Assembly (NCBI GenBank): GCA_002811675.1
Contig: PDIM01010346.1
Span: 10,726-43,598, forward strand
Origin: Ichthyosporea sp. XGB-2017a
Lineage: Eukaryota > Opisthokonta > Ichthyosporea
Direction: 5' to 3'
DNA: 32,873 bases
In this document: positions 8,874-18,545 of the stretch, one piece after another
Numbering within the stretch: the stretch's first letter is position 1
How the letters are laid out: every line of letters starts with the position of its first letter
The notes under the pieces: model-generated
The model's database searches: none
The model's input: the letters and a program-made list of their open reading frames with translations, nothing else
Told to the model about the DNA's origin: nothing
Translations under genes and position numbers: made by a program

Positions 8874-10178
8874 CTACATGCAACACTCTGCAAATAAGTT
8901 ATGTTGCGGGCGTGGTGCAACATGTAACACTCTTTTATTGTTTTTTTGGCAGAACAGGGCGATGGCTAGGAGGGCCATGAGAACATTTACGGCTGGAAAG
9001 GAGACTGCTCCGGCGTTGATAAGAGGATTTACAATCTGAGTTCCCGTTTTGTTCAGACTTAATTTTTCGTACTGAAAAGAACTCTCGGGAAGAGCATCCT
9101 TTCTTAACGCATAAGGAATTTTGTTCAAAAGGCCACGGTTGAAAGTCGGTGTGTAGTCCATGGCGTTTATGCATGTAGAATCGAAGCGAGCAGAAGATGA
9201 TGGGTTCAAGTATTTTAAATTGACGACGAGAGTGTTATCAAAATCAGGTGCTACCCCGTACGACATTGAGTTGTTTACACAAGGAACTTGATTCCCATTA
9301 ACAATGAGGTCGAAGCAGGTGTTCGATTTAAATTGGACCGACCCTTGTTCGGAGCACACAGCAGTAATCCAAGTTATATTCAAGTTTACAGAATGAGAAT
9401 TGTTCATACCGACTAGATCAAACTTAGGACTTTGATCAGACAAAAAGGGTAATATCACATTACCAGAAATAGTAGGGACATCATTTGCTTTGAAGTTAGC
9501 AGTTAAAAGGTTATTTAGTTCTAGCGTATTCACTTCAGTTGCTATGAATTCATTTGCCACAGTGTCATTCACAGATAAATTTTCCACTTGAAAGCCGTAG
9601 ATGGATGCATGTCCTCCATCAATATCCAATTCAGTTCCAGGGTCTTGTTCAGTGAATGGAGAATTAATAGAAACATTACCCATCCACGAGACGATAATGG
9701 AGCTAGTGAAGGCATTTTCAAGAAAGGAATAATATTTTACCTGCTTTAAAGACGCAGAATTCTCATCACAAGATATCCCAAACTTTGAAATAACATTGTA
9801 ATTGTGATGATGACTTGGTGTCTTGAAGGGATTGTACGAGCAGTTCACGTGACTGTAGCCATAACTGTCTACGAAATGGGTCACATACGGGTTTTTGGAA
9901 GAAGACCGTACCCCAAAAATTTCCAAGCTTGAACTTCCTTGGTATGTCAAGGCAGGGGTCAATTCGGAATATAGGCCACTTATGGAGTTGAAACCAAAAT
10001 CGCTCTTGTCAACTACTAAATTATCAAGGTTGTAAAATGAGAGATCTTGACTAAGCTGGTGCACATCTCTGAGCAGCTCGCTTGGCCGGCTTGCTTGACA
10101 GGAGCTGGTAAACAGGAAAATGTTCACCAACACTATTGTGAATATTAACTTGAAGACGGACAAATGTGGCACAGACAT
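8874..10178 (-). CDS. Single-pass secretory-pathway surface protein, family not recognised
   Basis: The protein has 434 residues from the ATG at 10178; an upstream in-frame TTG was not used. Residues 1-29 form a signal peptide (hydrophobic core FKLIFTIVLVNIFLF, cleavage near SSCQA). The long extracellular part has about ten sequons (NCS, NVS, NLS, NDT, NNS, NIT, NKT among them) and about seven cysteines. A hydrophobic segment at about 391-409 is followed by a 25-residue basic tail. It shares architecture but not clear sequence with the two smaller surface proteins nearby. The tail begins right after a run of seven A in the coding strand (8941-8947). One more A would end the protein four residues later, so the annotated C terminus may be an artefact. 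Function is unknown. Confidence 0.7.
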   Translation of the reverse strand: MSVPHLSVFKLIFTIVLVNIFLFTSSCQASRPSELLRDVHQLSQDLSFYNLDNLVVDKSDFGFNSISGLYSELTPALTYQGSSSLEIFGVRSSSKNPYVTHFVDSYGYSHVNCSYNPFKTPSHHHNYNVISKFGISCDENSASLKQVKYYSFLENAFTSSIIVSWMGNVSINSPFTEQDPGTELDIDGGHASIYGFQVENLSVNDTVANEFIATEVNTLELNNLLTANFKANDVPTISGNVILPFLSDQSPKFDLVGMNNSHSVNLNITWITAVCSEQGSVQFKSNTCFDLIVNGNQVPCVNNSMSYGVAPDFDNTLVVNLKYLNPSSSARFDSTCINAMDYTPTFNRGLLNKIPYALRKDALPESSFQYEKLSLNKTGTQIVNPLINAGAVSFPAVNVLMALLAIALFCQKNNKRVLHVAPRPQHNLFAECCM

Positions 10179-10700
10179 ACCGAACAATTCTGACAGTGAT
10201 TGATTCCCTTACCAAGACCGCAAATCGGTAAAATATGAAGAAACAAGGTGATTTACAGGTAGACTGGCTAGGTTCAAAAGCGTCTTATCGAGCGAGCTTG
10301 CGAGCGATTCCTCCTTACTGATCGACAATTTAAATACACTTTTAGGGCGTCCTCTGATTGGCTCCTGGAATTTGCGCTACTATCTATAACCCTAAAGAAG
10401 AAAATGGCGAGCGAGCCGACCTTTAGGTCATTGCAATTTTATACCTCCCTCGAGTCCATTGATGAAACTACAAAATCCATAAATAGACCTTTCTTTTTCG
10501 GTGTGCCTTCCACTTTTTCATAAAGCTAATTAATTGGCCCATTCGCTCGGAGACACGTTTTTAATTGGCTACTGGTTGGTGTAAGAATTATTACGTAATG
10601 AGGTTCGAAAATATTTTCACTGCTTTTTAGAGGTTTTTGTCATTTGGGACTCTGAAAATAAACCGCATGATTGGTCAGTTGGAACTAGGCAATAAGCAGA
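10179..10700 (-). promoter_or_regulatory. Probable promoter region of the 8874-10178 surface gene
   Basis: On the coding (minus) strand, a TATAAAA element lies at 10443-10437, about 260 bases before the ATG. Farther upstream are four CCAAT pentamers (seen as attgg on the plus strand near 10357, 10532, 10564 and 10670). TATA plus clustered CCAAT boxes is a common eukaryotic promoter arrangement, normally read by TBP and NF-Y. The placement fits, but short motifs like these also occur by chance. Confidence 0.35.
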
Positions 10701-12437
10701 TGTGTAGGTGGCGTATGCTTGGCCTATTTTAAAATCCTGAATTCCTTTTTCTTTGCACTGGCTGTTACTAAGCCCCTGAGAAGTTTTATGTTCCTTTAGT
10801 CGAGTGGGTAATATTGTGCTTTCAAAGTTGCTGTCATTTCAATAAACTCAAGTTAGTTAAGTTCTGCTAAATCTATGTCTGTGAGGGTTACTTGTCACCG
10901 CTGAGGGTGTACTGTAGCTGAGGAAAAAGTAGCCGGTGCTATTTTGGGCTGAAGATTCTCATACAGTAAACTGTGACATATCCTCGGTAACTTTGTAAGG
11001 CTCTGAGACCCATATCCCCTCTACCCATGGCTGAGGCAGGAGTTGTGAGTGACTGGAGGTTGGCGTAGTCACTTCACTTGGGCCTAGTGAGCAAGGGGTC
11101 TTGCGTACAACTGTGTGGTTAGTGCATTGATGTGCTTGAACGTTTAGAGGTGTGTCAACAAACAGCTACAGAATGATGTTTCTCTGTGGTGACGACATTT
11201 CAAACACTGGATTCATATCACACATTGTTTAAGTATCGAAGCGTTGTGTTAAGGCCGGTCTGGGCTTAGTTGCCTGTGCTCAATGGTCTTCAACAGTGTC
11301 TGAAAGATATGTCAGGTTTTGTTAGAAATGTGTTTGCCTTCACGCATCGTCTGTCCTACCGGAAGATATGCGTAGCCGTTCACAGTTTTCTGAAAAGTCA
11401 GCAGGAAGTTTCTCAGTAGGGTAGCGTAATTACTCCCTCATTTTGACTAATTTATGCCAAAAGTTGCAAGGGAATTGAGGGTACGAACAGTTGCTGGAAT
11501 TAATGCAGAATGTTGACATACTTATGACTGTCTCCAGGCATCTGATGGAAAACATGGCATAGGAAGTTTAGACAGAGGTTAAAAGCAAATACAAGTACAC
11601 AAGACTCGGGGCAAAGGTAACTCAAGTTACAGTAAAAGATGCTTCCAGTACGCAGGCATTATTTGTGAGAGGAGGCTAGCCCAAATACATGTTGGGAACT
11701 GAATTAGACTAAAGCATCATCCGGCCCGTTAGAAACACTGCCCTTGAGGCAAAGGAAAAGCTTGGTTGATGAGTTGGTTTTGTAGTTGCTTCAAGTGGCG
11801 CTAAAGTCACATTTTTTGAGGAATAAGACTGCCGTGAAGATGGCGAACATGAATTAATCCTATTTAGTGGCATCAACAGTCCTCAACTTTGTTTGAGGTG
11901 TGCTGTGTCTTTATCTCTATAGCTTAATAGCTCACGCCTTGTGCGTCCTCTCTCTTACCTGAAAATGAGTATAACCTTGCTAAACCTTATTGGGTTTGTT
12001 GTAAATCTTATTTTGGCCGCATACTACTGGCGGCTCACATCAATGAACACCCCAAAACAAGGCAAGGAAATTCCTTTTTACAGATCTATTGACTATTGAC
12101 TGATGAGCATTGGCATTCCTTATTTTCTATGTTCGGTACCTCTTCAGTCAAAAGTGTTTTAGATTATATTCACTTTTTTATGTGCTCAAAAGAAGTTGAT
12201 TTTATATGAACTACTTTTCAGAGAAGTGATACTGAACTGAGAAAATGACATGCATGTGTTCTGTACACTAAGTGAATAGGATTGTATTTATATGTGACAT
12301 AAGCAATTCTTTTCATATAAGCATGTTTGGAAGGCAATATGAGTTCCTCAATGCATAAGTGAAGCTAAAGGCTAAAGATTAACCAAGAAGATAAAAAGAA
12401 ATGATACAAAAGAAGATATAGACGGAAAAAAGAAAAT
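10701..12437. other. Gene-free stretch
   Basis: About 1.7 kb with no credible coding frame on either strand, no recognisable tRNA or rRNA, and no strong tandem repeat. Base composition is ordinary. It may contain UTR or non-coding transcripts, but nothing in the sequence shows this. Confidence 0.4.
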
Positions 12438-12527
12438 GTTAAGAGGTGGTACCCACACTTTTGCAAAGCGACAGAGTTGCACCCACTGTAGAATCCAAAC
12501 ACCAGTCAGAGGTGTCCCCATAGAGTT
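12438..12527 (+). repeat. Direct repeat copy 1 (90 bp)
   Basis: This segment starts gttaagaggtggtacccaca and ends with a gtccccata block. A second copy begins exactly 470 bases downstream. Matching blocks include ggtacccacacttt, a central tgcaccca, gtagaatc/gcagaatc, and gtgtccccata. The offset stays at 470 throughout, so the copies differ by substitutions and not indels. Confidence 0.75.
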
Positions 12528-12907
12528 GAAAGAGACATGTAGGCTTGTTAAAGGAGAACTGTTAACTCAACCGGTGTCTTATTCTGCTTTAGCAGACAGA
12601 GGTTTCAATATCGACAGATACTATGATTGAATGAGTCAAATTATCCATTCATTGCTGCCTACCATTTTGTTTTATAGTTATTAAGAAGCTTACAGGAACC
12701 ATAGTGAAGAATCTCTTAATGTACACTTGTCCCCAAGTACACCCAAAGATCCCAAGCTCTTTCAAAACTATTTTTTTCAAGAATTATTTTTACCCCATAG
12801 AAAAATAATTTGAAACAGAATCTTTTTAAATCTTTATGGGGACTATGGGGACACTGGGGACATCTTTGTTTAAAGCAAATTAAGGAGGAATCTGTCATCG
12901 ATTCTTA
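12528..12907. other. Spacer between direct repeats, with an imperfect hairpin
   Basis: The spacer contains a hairpin: aattattttt at 12782-12791 and aaaaataatt at 12801-12810, with a 9-base loop. The stem extends outward by five pairs after a two-base bulge. The stretch also repeats tgtcccc/ggggaca words seen inside the flanking repeats. The whole unit may be a small non-autonomous element; no coding capacity is evident. Confidence 0.45.
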
Positions 12908-12997
12908 GTTAAGAGGCGGTACCCACACTTTCACGAAATAACAGAAATGCACCCATAGCAGAATCGCTGCCCCTCTCCTACGTGTCCCCATACAGTT
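12908..12997 (+). repeat. Direct repeat copy 2 (90 bp)
   Basis: Partner of the segment at 12438-12527, in the same orientation and without indels between the copies. Together they bracket a 380-bp spacer, like short terminal direct repeats or two units of a satellite. Confidence 0.75.
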
Positions 12998-13060
12998 CAC
13001 ATTGGAGTGCCTGTCAAACTCAGGTAACGGCGGCGCAAACGGGAATGATTTGGAACTGAA

Positions 13061-13073
13061 TATATATATATAT
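13061..13073. repeat. TA dinucleotide microsatellite
   Basis: Thirteen bases of alternating T and A just downstream of the second direct repeat. Confidence 0.7.
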
Positions 13074-13335
13074 GCTCTATGACCAAGAACCTAGTTAGCT
13101 CCTATCATTCCCCAATTCATTACCCTCAATGCAGGTCTCAATGCCCAGTGTAAGCTTTGTGTCATGGATGATGCTGCCATCCTTGGATCTCAACCCTGTC
13201 AGACTACCATGGCTCTCGTCCTTCTAGTTATGCAGCTGTTGAACTGTCTCCACTTTATCTGAGATTCACATACGCAAGGCGAATCTTTGTTAGTAAGATC
13301 TTGCTGTGTGTATGGAATGTGATGGAACATACTAA

Positions 13336-13366
13336 ATGAATGAAGGAATGAATGAATGAATGAATG
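13336..13366 (+). repeat. GAAT tetranucleotide microsatellite
   Basis: About seven units of aatg/gaat with one interruption. It is ordinary simple-sequence DNA. Confidence 0.85.
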
Positions 13367-14008
13367 CGGACAGAAATGCAAAAAGGTTAACGTTTAATGA
13401 AACATCAGGAGATGGGCATAGTTTCGATTTAGAGCCCTAATAACTACTGCCATTTTATATCACTGCTAATATTTCAATTCTACCCATTGCATTTTCCCAC
13501 GTGTCTTGCCACGTGTATATCGTTCCACCCTATACTCACGTCCATCCACTTGTTACTATTTCTTGCTAGTTTTGCTAGACTTTTAAAATAGAGCTTTGAA
13601 CTCCGGTGGTATTAAGTATGAAAGAAAGCGTTTTCATGCAATAAATTTTATCAGGAGCAATTCCAGATGTTTTATGATGGCACACTCCTGCCTTCAAACT
13701 AGAATGCATTGTACGCTACACATGTGCTCCAAATTAAGTAGCTTTACAAGCCTGCAACGCAACACGCTAACTATGATGAATTATGCATAGTGTGCTTTTT
13801 ATCTTATCTGCACCCCTCTGCCAGCGGATTTACTTCTCCACTACTTTTTTTCCTATTTTTTTTAAAAAAAACTTTTTAAAAAAATATTTACGTTACTTAT
13901 ACTATTGAAACTGATGGTCTTCACTCACAGGACAAACAACCTCAATTTGCGCTACATACGCGCAAAGAACTATCTTATACCTGCCTTCAGAAAAAGAAGA
14001 CAAAGGTG
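13367..14008. other. Non-coding 3' flank of the primase-helicase gene
   Basis: No credible gene. Toward the primase-helicase stop it becomes A/T homopolymeric and includes a perfect T8A8 palindrome. Confidence 0.4.
13856..13871. repeat. T8A8 perfect palindrome
   Basis: Eight T followed directly by eight A, then a C and a second T5A7 block. It lies about 140 bases downstream of the stop of the minus-strand helicase frame, so it could act in 3' end formation. It may also just be low-complexity DNA. Confidence 0.6.
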
Positions 14009-15937
14009 CTAAAGAAAGGGATCGAAGTTTCTGCTCAAATTCTTCTTAGTTATAAACATTTCATAGCATACATCCTTTGGTGGAAACAAGACATTTCTTT
14101 TGCCACCCCGCTCCTTTTTGTCCTCATAGTCAACACATTTTCCTAAAAGAGGCCAAAATTTGGTTCTCGATTCCTTTTTCGAGTGCCCATCAGCAAAATT
14201 ATGGTAGTGTTCGTAAACATCTGTTTTAGACCAGAGATTACCTTCGAACTGAAGCATATTGCTTCGCCACCAAGCAGCAACAGAGTCAAGGGACAAGAGA
14301 TTTTGCTCATTGTCCATCTCAGTTTGGGGTTTCCTTCTGAAGTCAAAACCAGTGTTTCTTTCTGCTATCATCATTGCGTAATAAGCAAGAGCCAAGGGTG
14401 AATTTGACGAGTGCAAGTTATTGAAATATTTAATTTTTTCTTCAGCACCGATGTTCATTGCAGAGCAATCATAGTTTACCCATCGTCTTTCACCATTTTC
14501 TGAGTAAACAACACGCATAGAGTTGCTGGCCATTATCCAGTTAATCCTATTTCGAGTCCTCAAAGTCGGACAATAGATGTCTCTTGTAGTAATGTAGTCC
14601 CCTGTTATCAAAGTTTTTATTGTATTATATTGTGCACCGCTTGACATTTCTGCCTCGTCGATAAAAGCAAGTTTAGTTTGCGCCAATTGAGGATTATAAG
14701 GACCCAATGCTGAATTTATTCCGTCAAAAGATGAATAGTGGCTGCCAAAAACTTCCCCCATGCAGTTTATCAATGAGCTCTTGCCGCATCCAGACTCACC
14801 TCTTAAAATGATACATGTATCCGTTCTTCTTTCAGGATAAAGCAAAGAAAACCCATACCACACCATAAAGTAAGTGAAGGCATAGTCATCGCCTTTACAA
14901 AAGTAGGTCTTTATATGATTTAAATATCCATTGCAGCCTATCTGTTCGTAAGCATCCCTCAATTCATCTCTCCTATATTTAAGACCTTTCCACAGGTTAA
15001 ACGCCCTCACACCTTTCTCTTCATCAAAGTTATCTGTGGTGGCTGGATCGAATACAAATCCATTGAAATTAAATTCTTTTCTCTTGTAATGTTGGTACCA
15101 ATATAACCTAGCCTTGACAGTTTGGTTTTTTCCATCGATATTCATTGTTATGTTGACATCATCGTCCTTGAATGTTTTTAGTACATACTTTCTGTAATTT
15201 CGATTGTCTAATTTATTTGGAGTATGTATGATACAAATTCCATTTTCAAAAACCACCGCTTGAAAAAATAAGTTAATGTAGTCCACAAATCGATCTGCTG
15301 ATATATTTGCCAATTCCATTGCTGTCTTTTCACCATACACAAGATACTGTTTCCTCTCTACTTCACATACACTTCTTCTATATGGGCATGCTTTTGTAAG
15401 GCATTCATATTCTACCTTATTGTCAACACATCTAATTATAAAGTCTCCCTGTTGATGGCTTCCTGACAGACACATTTTGGTATCAACCAAAGTTCCAAAC
15501 GATTGCGTTTGCTCACTACCGTCAACCCGCTGAAGATACACATCGGTCCCAACGTTAAGGTCATACTTTGTACAGAATGTATTAATAGCCTCATTGTCAG
15601 AATCACTCACTGCTTTCCGCATATTTTCTAGTCGAGTCATTACTGAACGCTTTTCCTTGGTGCCTAGTTTCAATTTCGAAACGCTTTCCGAAGAAGTTTG
15701 TACAGAAACGTTCTTCAGAAAGTCCTTGGATATATCTGCAAACACTTTCTTTCTCATATCTATAACGTTTACGAAGCAGCTGTCAACCTCCTTAGATGAG
15801 CTTACACCTTGCACAAAGGGTCGATGATACACAGAATGGTCAATTAGAGTCTCACAGCTAAGTATCCCAAAAACTGGAGATCTCCATTCGTCTTTAGAAG
15901 TCGGTCGATAAGGATGGATCTCAACATCAGTGCTAGT
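14009..15937 (-). CDS. Virus-type superfamily 3 (D5-like) helicase, C-terminal half of a primase-helicase
   Basis: The open frame runs from 15937 (just after an in-frame stop at 15938-15940) to the stop at 14009. No plausible ATG begins the conserved part, so it looks like the continuation of the primase frame at 15844-17505 and not a separate gene. Features in order are a Cys-containing segment (CLTKACPYRRSVC), a pre-helicase region with FVFDPATT and FNLWKGL as in D5_N/DUF5906 proteins, and the SF3 ATPase core. The core shows Walker A GESGCGKSS, Walker B LAFIDEAE, sensor-like IMASNS and the arginine-finger GERRW. Such proteins unwind DNA as hexamers during replication of large DNA viruses, polinton-like viruses and some plasmids. 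The catalytic residues all look intact, which argues for recent function or a recent sequence break. Confidence 0.85.
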   Translation of the reverse strand, partial: TSTDVEIHPYRPTSKDEWRSPVFGILSCETLIDHSVYHRPFVQGVSSSKEVDSCFVNVIDMRKKVFADISKDFLKNVSVQTSSESVSKLKLGTKEKRSVMTRLENMRKAVSDSDNEAINTFCTKYDLNVGTDVYLQRVDGSEQTQSFGTLVDTKMCLSGSHQQGDFIIRCVDNKVEYECLTKACPYRRSVCEVERKQYLVYGEKTAMELANISADRFVDYINLFFQAVVFENGICIIHTPNKLDNRNYRKYVLKTFKDDDVNITMNIDGKNQTVKARLYWYQHYKRKEFNFNGFVFDPATTDNFDEEKGVRAFNLWKGLKYRRDELRDAYEQIGCNGYLNHIKTYFCKGDDYAFTYFMVWYGFSLLYPERRTDTCIILRGESGCGKSSLINCMGEVFGSHYSSFDGINSALGPYNPQLAQTKLAFIDEAEMSSGAQYNTIKTLITGDYITTRDIYCPTLRTRNRINWIMASNSMRVVYSENGERRWVNYDCSAMNIGAEEKIKYFNNLHSSNSPLALAYYAMMIAERNTGFDFRRKPQTEMDNEQNLLSLDSVAAWWRSNMLQFEGNLWSKTDVYEHYHNFADGHSKKESRTKFWPLLGKCVDYEDKKERGGKRNVLFPPKDVCYEMFITKKNLSRNFDPFL

Positions 15938-17505
15938 TCAACAGTCACTACGATGCTAGAGAAAACGAGGCGAATTCGCTCAGTGTATTCACTACTGCCT
16001 TCTCTAAACCCCAACACTCTGATGTTGTCAGAATCTATGCTTCTTGCAAAAGCATATTCCACAGCATCCGTGGCGACCTGAATTAGCATTATGGTATACG
16101 AGGAAATAACTTGGGCCTTCATCCTTTTAAGTCTTGAGTCTCTGAGATCGAACTCGAAGAATAAGTTGAATTTTGATCCTAGGTGTTCTCTCAAACTAAC
16201 TGGAATCAACTCATCGTTTCTCGGGGCTTCAAAGTTGCATGTGTCCTCTGGACAATCGTCAAACAAGCAATGCGGAGGGCAAGGAATGTTTAACGCTAGT
16301 CGAAGAGCATTCTTTTGAAGTTCTGGTATAATTCTCTTCAACAGACTTGTCGTTTGGAAAGTTGAGCAGTCGACATCGTAACATTTCAATGTAGCATGCG
16401 CTAGCTCAGGGTCAATAACCACATACTGTCTGTTTCGTTTATGAGCTTTTCCATGATATGGGCACACTTCACCAGGATTCAAATCTATCGTTATCACTTT
16501 AGAATCTTGAATAACAATTTGACTAACGGAAAATTCTCTTTCGAGGTCTTTCTCAAAAACGTTTTGAAGAACCTCTGATACTAGCCTATCACTGCCTGAT
16601 ACTGACACAGAAGAAGAATTACTGCTTCCTTCTCTTTTTGAAGAGACGTTCCAACAAGAGCTGGAGTTGTTTCGTATGAGATATTGCTTTAGAATACTTG
16701 GAGTTATCTCACTGTTAATATTTTTGGGAAGATACGTAGTATCTTGCCCAGGCTTAAAAGACCCTATTAACTTCAGTCCGCTTGAGTACACAGATTTGTC
16801 AACAATAGACTCCCAGTCATACGCAGGAAATTCCTCTTCAAGCTTCTCCACAATCAAGTCCCTTGCTTCGATCCCATGGTCGGCATATTCGATTCTTTTA
16901 CTAGTGTTCATGTGATAATTGCCATTGCGAGATGTTACATACACTGGCCCAAGAGCTTCCGTAAGGATTTTCACGATGAAATCAACACATGCCTCAACAA
17001 CAGAGCTATCAAGTTTAGCTTTAAAATCAAGGTCAATAAAGAAGAACATGCCCTTCGTAGGTCGCTCAACGAGATACAGTTTTTCATCATCGGTAAGAAT
17101 GACGTTTTCCTTTAACACTTGAACAAGCGCATTCAAGTAGTCGCAATACAATTTCTCAAACATGTCAATGCTTTCAGGAGAGATCATGTACTTTCCACCT
17201 GTCATCGACGTATGGGTAATGGCGCGTACACTCCCATCCTCAACAGCTTCAAAACGGTGGGAATTGAGAAAGTGGGTCACTTTCATCTTTGACTGCCTCA
17301 ACTTGAGCCTGGCTTCATGGAGGGTGTCAACTGCTAACTGAGTATCTACAGATTCATCACACGATTGAGTTAATTCGTTGTTTTCACTGGTTGGAGACAC
17401 ACAATTACTCACGTCAGATGAACTATCCTCAGAATCTGGGACACGAGTAGGGATTTCCGAAGAATATAACTTTTCCGTTGAATTGAAAGAGCTCATTTTG
17501 AACAT
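15844..17505 (-). CDS. AEP/PrimPol-like primase, N-terminal half of a virus-type primase-helicase
   Basis: This frame of 553 residues starts at the ATG at 17505; a second ATG three codons later is also possible, and an upstream TTG was rejected. Residues 1-60 are Ser/Asp-rich and probably disordered. The archaeo-eukaryotic primase core follows: motif I FFFIDLDF with D158 and D160 as metal ligands, motif II RNGNYH with H198, and motif III DKSVYSSGLKLIGSFK, which resembles the nucleocytoplasmic large DNA virus and PrimPol version. A C/H cluster (CPYHGKAH, then KCYDVDC) matches a UL52-type zinc knuckle. The frame ends at a stop 90 bases after the helicase frame opens. In viruses these domains are one protein, so a frameshift in 15847-15937 probably splits one gene. 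It would make RNA or DNA primers at replication forks. Confidence 0.8.
   Translation of the reverse strand: MFKMSSFNSTEKLYSSEIPTRVPDSEDSSSDVSNCVSPTSENNELTQSCDESVDTQLAVDTLHEARLKLRQSKMKVTHFLNSHRFEAVEDGSVRAITHTSMTGGKYMISPESIDMFEKLYCDYLNALVQVLKENVILTDDEKLYLVERPTKGMFFFIDLDFKAKLDSSVVEACVDFIVKILTEALGPVYVTSRNGNYHMNTSKRIEYADHGIEARDLIVEKLEEEFPAYDWESIVDKSVYSSGLKLIGSFKPGQDTTYLPKNINSEITPSILKQYLIRNNSSSCWNVSSKREGSSNSSSVSVSGSDRLVSEVLQNVFEKDLEREFSVSQIVIQDSKVITIDLNPGEVCPYHGKAHKRNRQYVVIDPELAHATLKCYDVDCSTFQTTSLLKRIIPELQKNALRLALNIPCPPHCLFDDCPEDTCNFEAPRNDELIPVSLREHLGSKFNLFFEFDLRDSRLKRMKAQVISSYTIMLIQVATDAVEYAFARSIDSDNIRVLGFREGSSEYTERIRLVFSSIVVTVELALMLRSILIDRLLKTNGDLQFLGYLAVRL
15869..15873 (-). other. Likely frameshift site between primase and helicase frames
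   Basis: The primase frame stays open to 15844 and the helicase frame is open from 15937, so the change of frame lies between. The only notable homopolymer in that overlap is this run of five T on the coding strand, followed by GGG. Switching frame here keeps good-looking protein sequence on both sides. An assembly indel or a genuine mutation would look the same. Confidence 0.45.
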
Positions 17506-18465
17506 GTAAAATGAAAACAAAAAAAAAAATAGATTTTTTCTTCAACTAATTTGCAAACGCTTGTGGACCAGCTAGGGTATTATTGCTTACACGGTATTTT
17601 GTAAGGTGAGTGAAAGAACTATATTTCTATTTTCTTTCAAACTGTTTTTCAAACTGAAATTATCAAAATAAAAAAAAATAAGAAAATTAAACGCACCCGA
17701 AGTTCTTCCTTGTAAGAATCGTAGATCGTAGATGTATCGAAGGCATACCAGCACAGCCCGATATGGGCGAACATCTCTCTAAAAGGAAAATCAGCGTGAT
17801 AGTCTGGGCAATGTGAACACTGTGATTACACTGGGAAATCTTGCAGTTTGTTCATCTTGATGGAAGGCAAGTCAACACTGAATGGAAATGTGATGACCGC
17901 CAAATCTGCCTGTTTCTTCCCATCCACTTTCAGTCCGTTCAAATTTTCAGAAACGGTTACATTAATTAAATCTGAAGAACTTGCGCAAATTAAATCTGAA
18001 TTTATAACTTCGAATAAATACCACAAACCATGAAGCCACAAGCCAGCGTTTGACCCACCTATTCCCCGCTAGACTTTATACCAAACCCTTGCTATTTGCT
18101 GACTCGGCCTTGGAAACCACATAATTACCAAGAGTTTGACGGCCCCAATTAATGAACCATTGCCGAGGTTATAAATTCGACATTGACTGATAAGAACCCC
18201 AGCCGCTTACTAACCGCTTGTTGAATCTGTGTGTATGCCATTTGAATGAAAGCTCCTTTACCAGCCCCCACCCAAGCAACGCTGCAGAAGAAGTTTCACA
18301 ACTGTGTCCAATATGTGAGTTTCGGAAGCTTACGTTTACTAGCGCTGTTGAGAACTGGCGCTGTTGAGAAGATGGTCACTGTATCGATTCTGCGCAACAC
18401 ACAGCAATCAGTGTTGCGTTGATACGTTGACATAAGTCAAAGCAAGATTCCAAGATCATGTTCAA
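17506..18465. other. Upstream region of the primase-helicase gene, no gene seen
   Basis: The first 200 bases are A/T-rich with several A runs and would hold the minus-strand promoter. No credible coding frame lies in the rest. A short gcgctgttgaga word is duplicated near 18341-18369. No terminal inverted repeat of a viral element could be recognised. Confidence 0.35.
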
Positions 18466-18545
18466 CATATACGTTTGACATGGGCATTCAAACCAAACAC
18501 TCTAGCATATACGTTTGACATGGGCATTCAAGCCAAACACTCTAC
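18466..18545 (+). repeat. 40-bp tandem duplication
   Basis: Two adjacent copies (18466-18505 and 18506-18545), each starting catatacgtttgacatgggc. They are nearly identical, with an a/g difference in the middle and a change at the last base. The high identity implies a recent slip or duplication at the left edge of the larger repeat array. Confidence 0.9.

Noticed and set aside
12436-12898. Short frames within and between the 90-bp direct repeats
   Set aside because: They follow from the repeated DNA itself, and the second copy does not preserve the frame or protein sequence.
13856-13884. Bacterial-type terminator or viral telomere hairpin
   Set aside because: It is an A/T homopolymer palindrome without a GC stem, in eukaryotic DNA, and no matching inverted copy was found at the other side of the primase-helicase gene.
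15846-15937. Programmed ribosomal frameshifting between primase and helicase
   Set aside because: No classical slippery heptamer followed by a strong structure was evident, so an indel is simpler. Not fully excluded.
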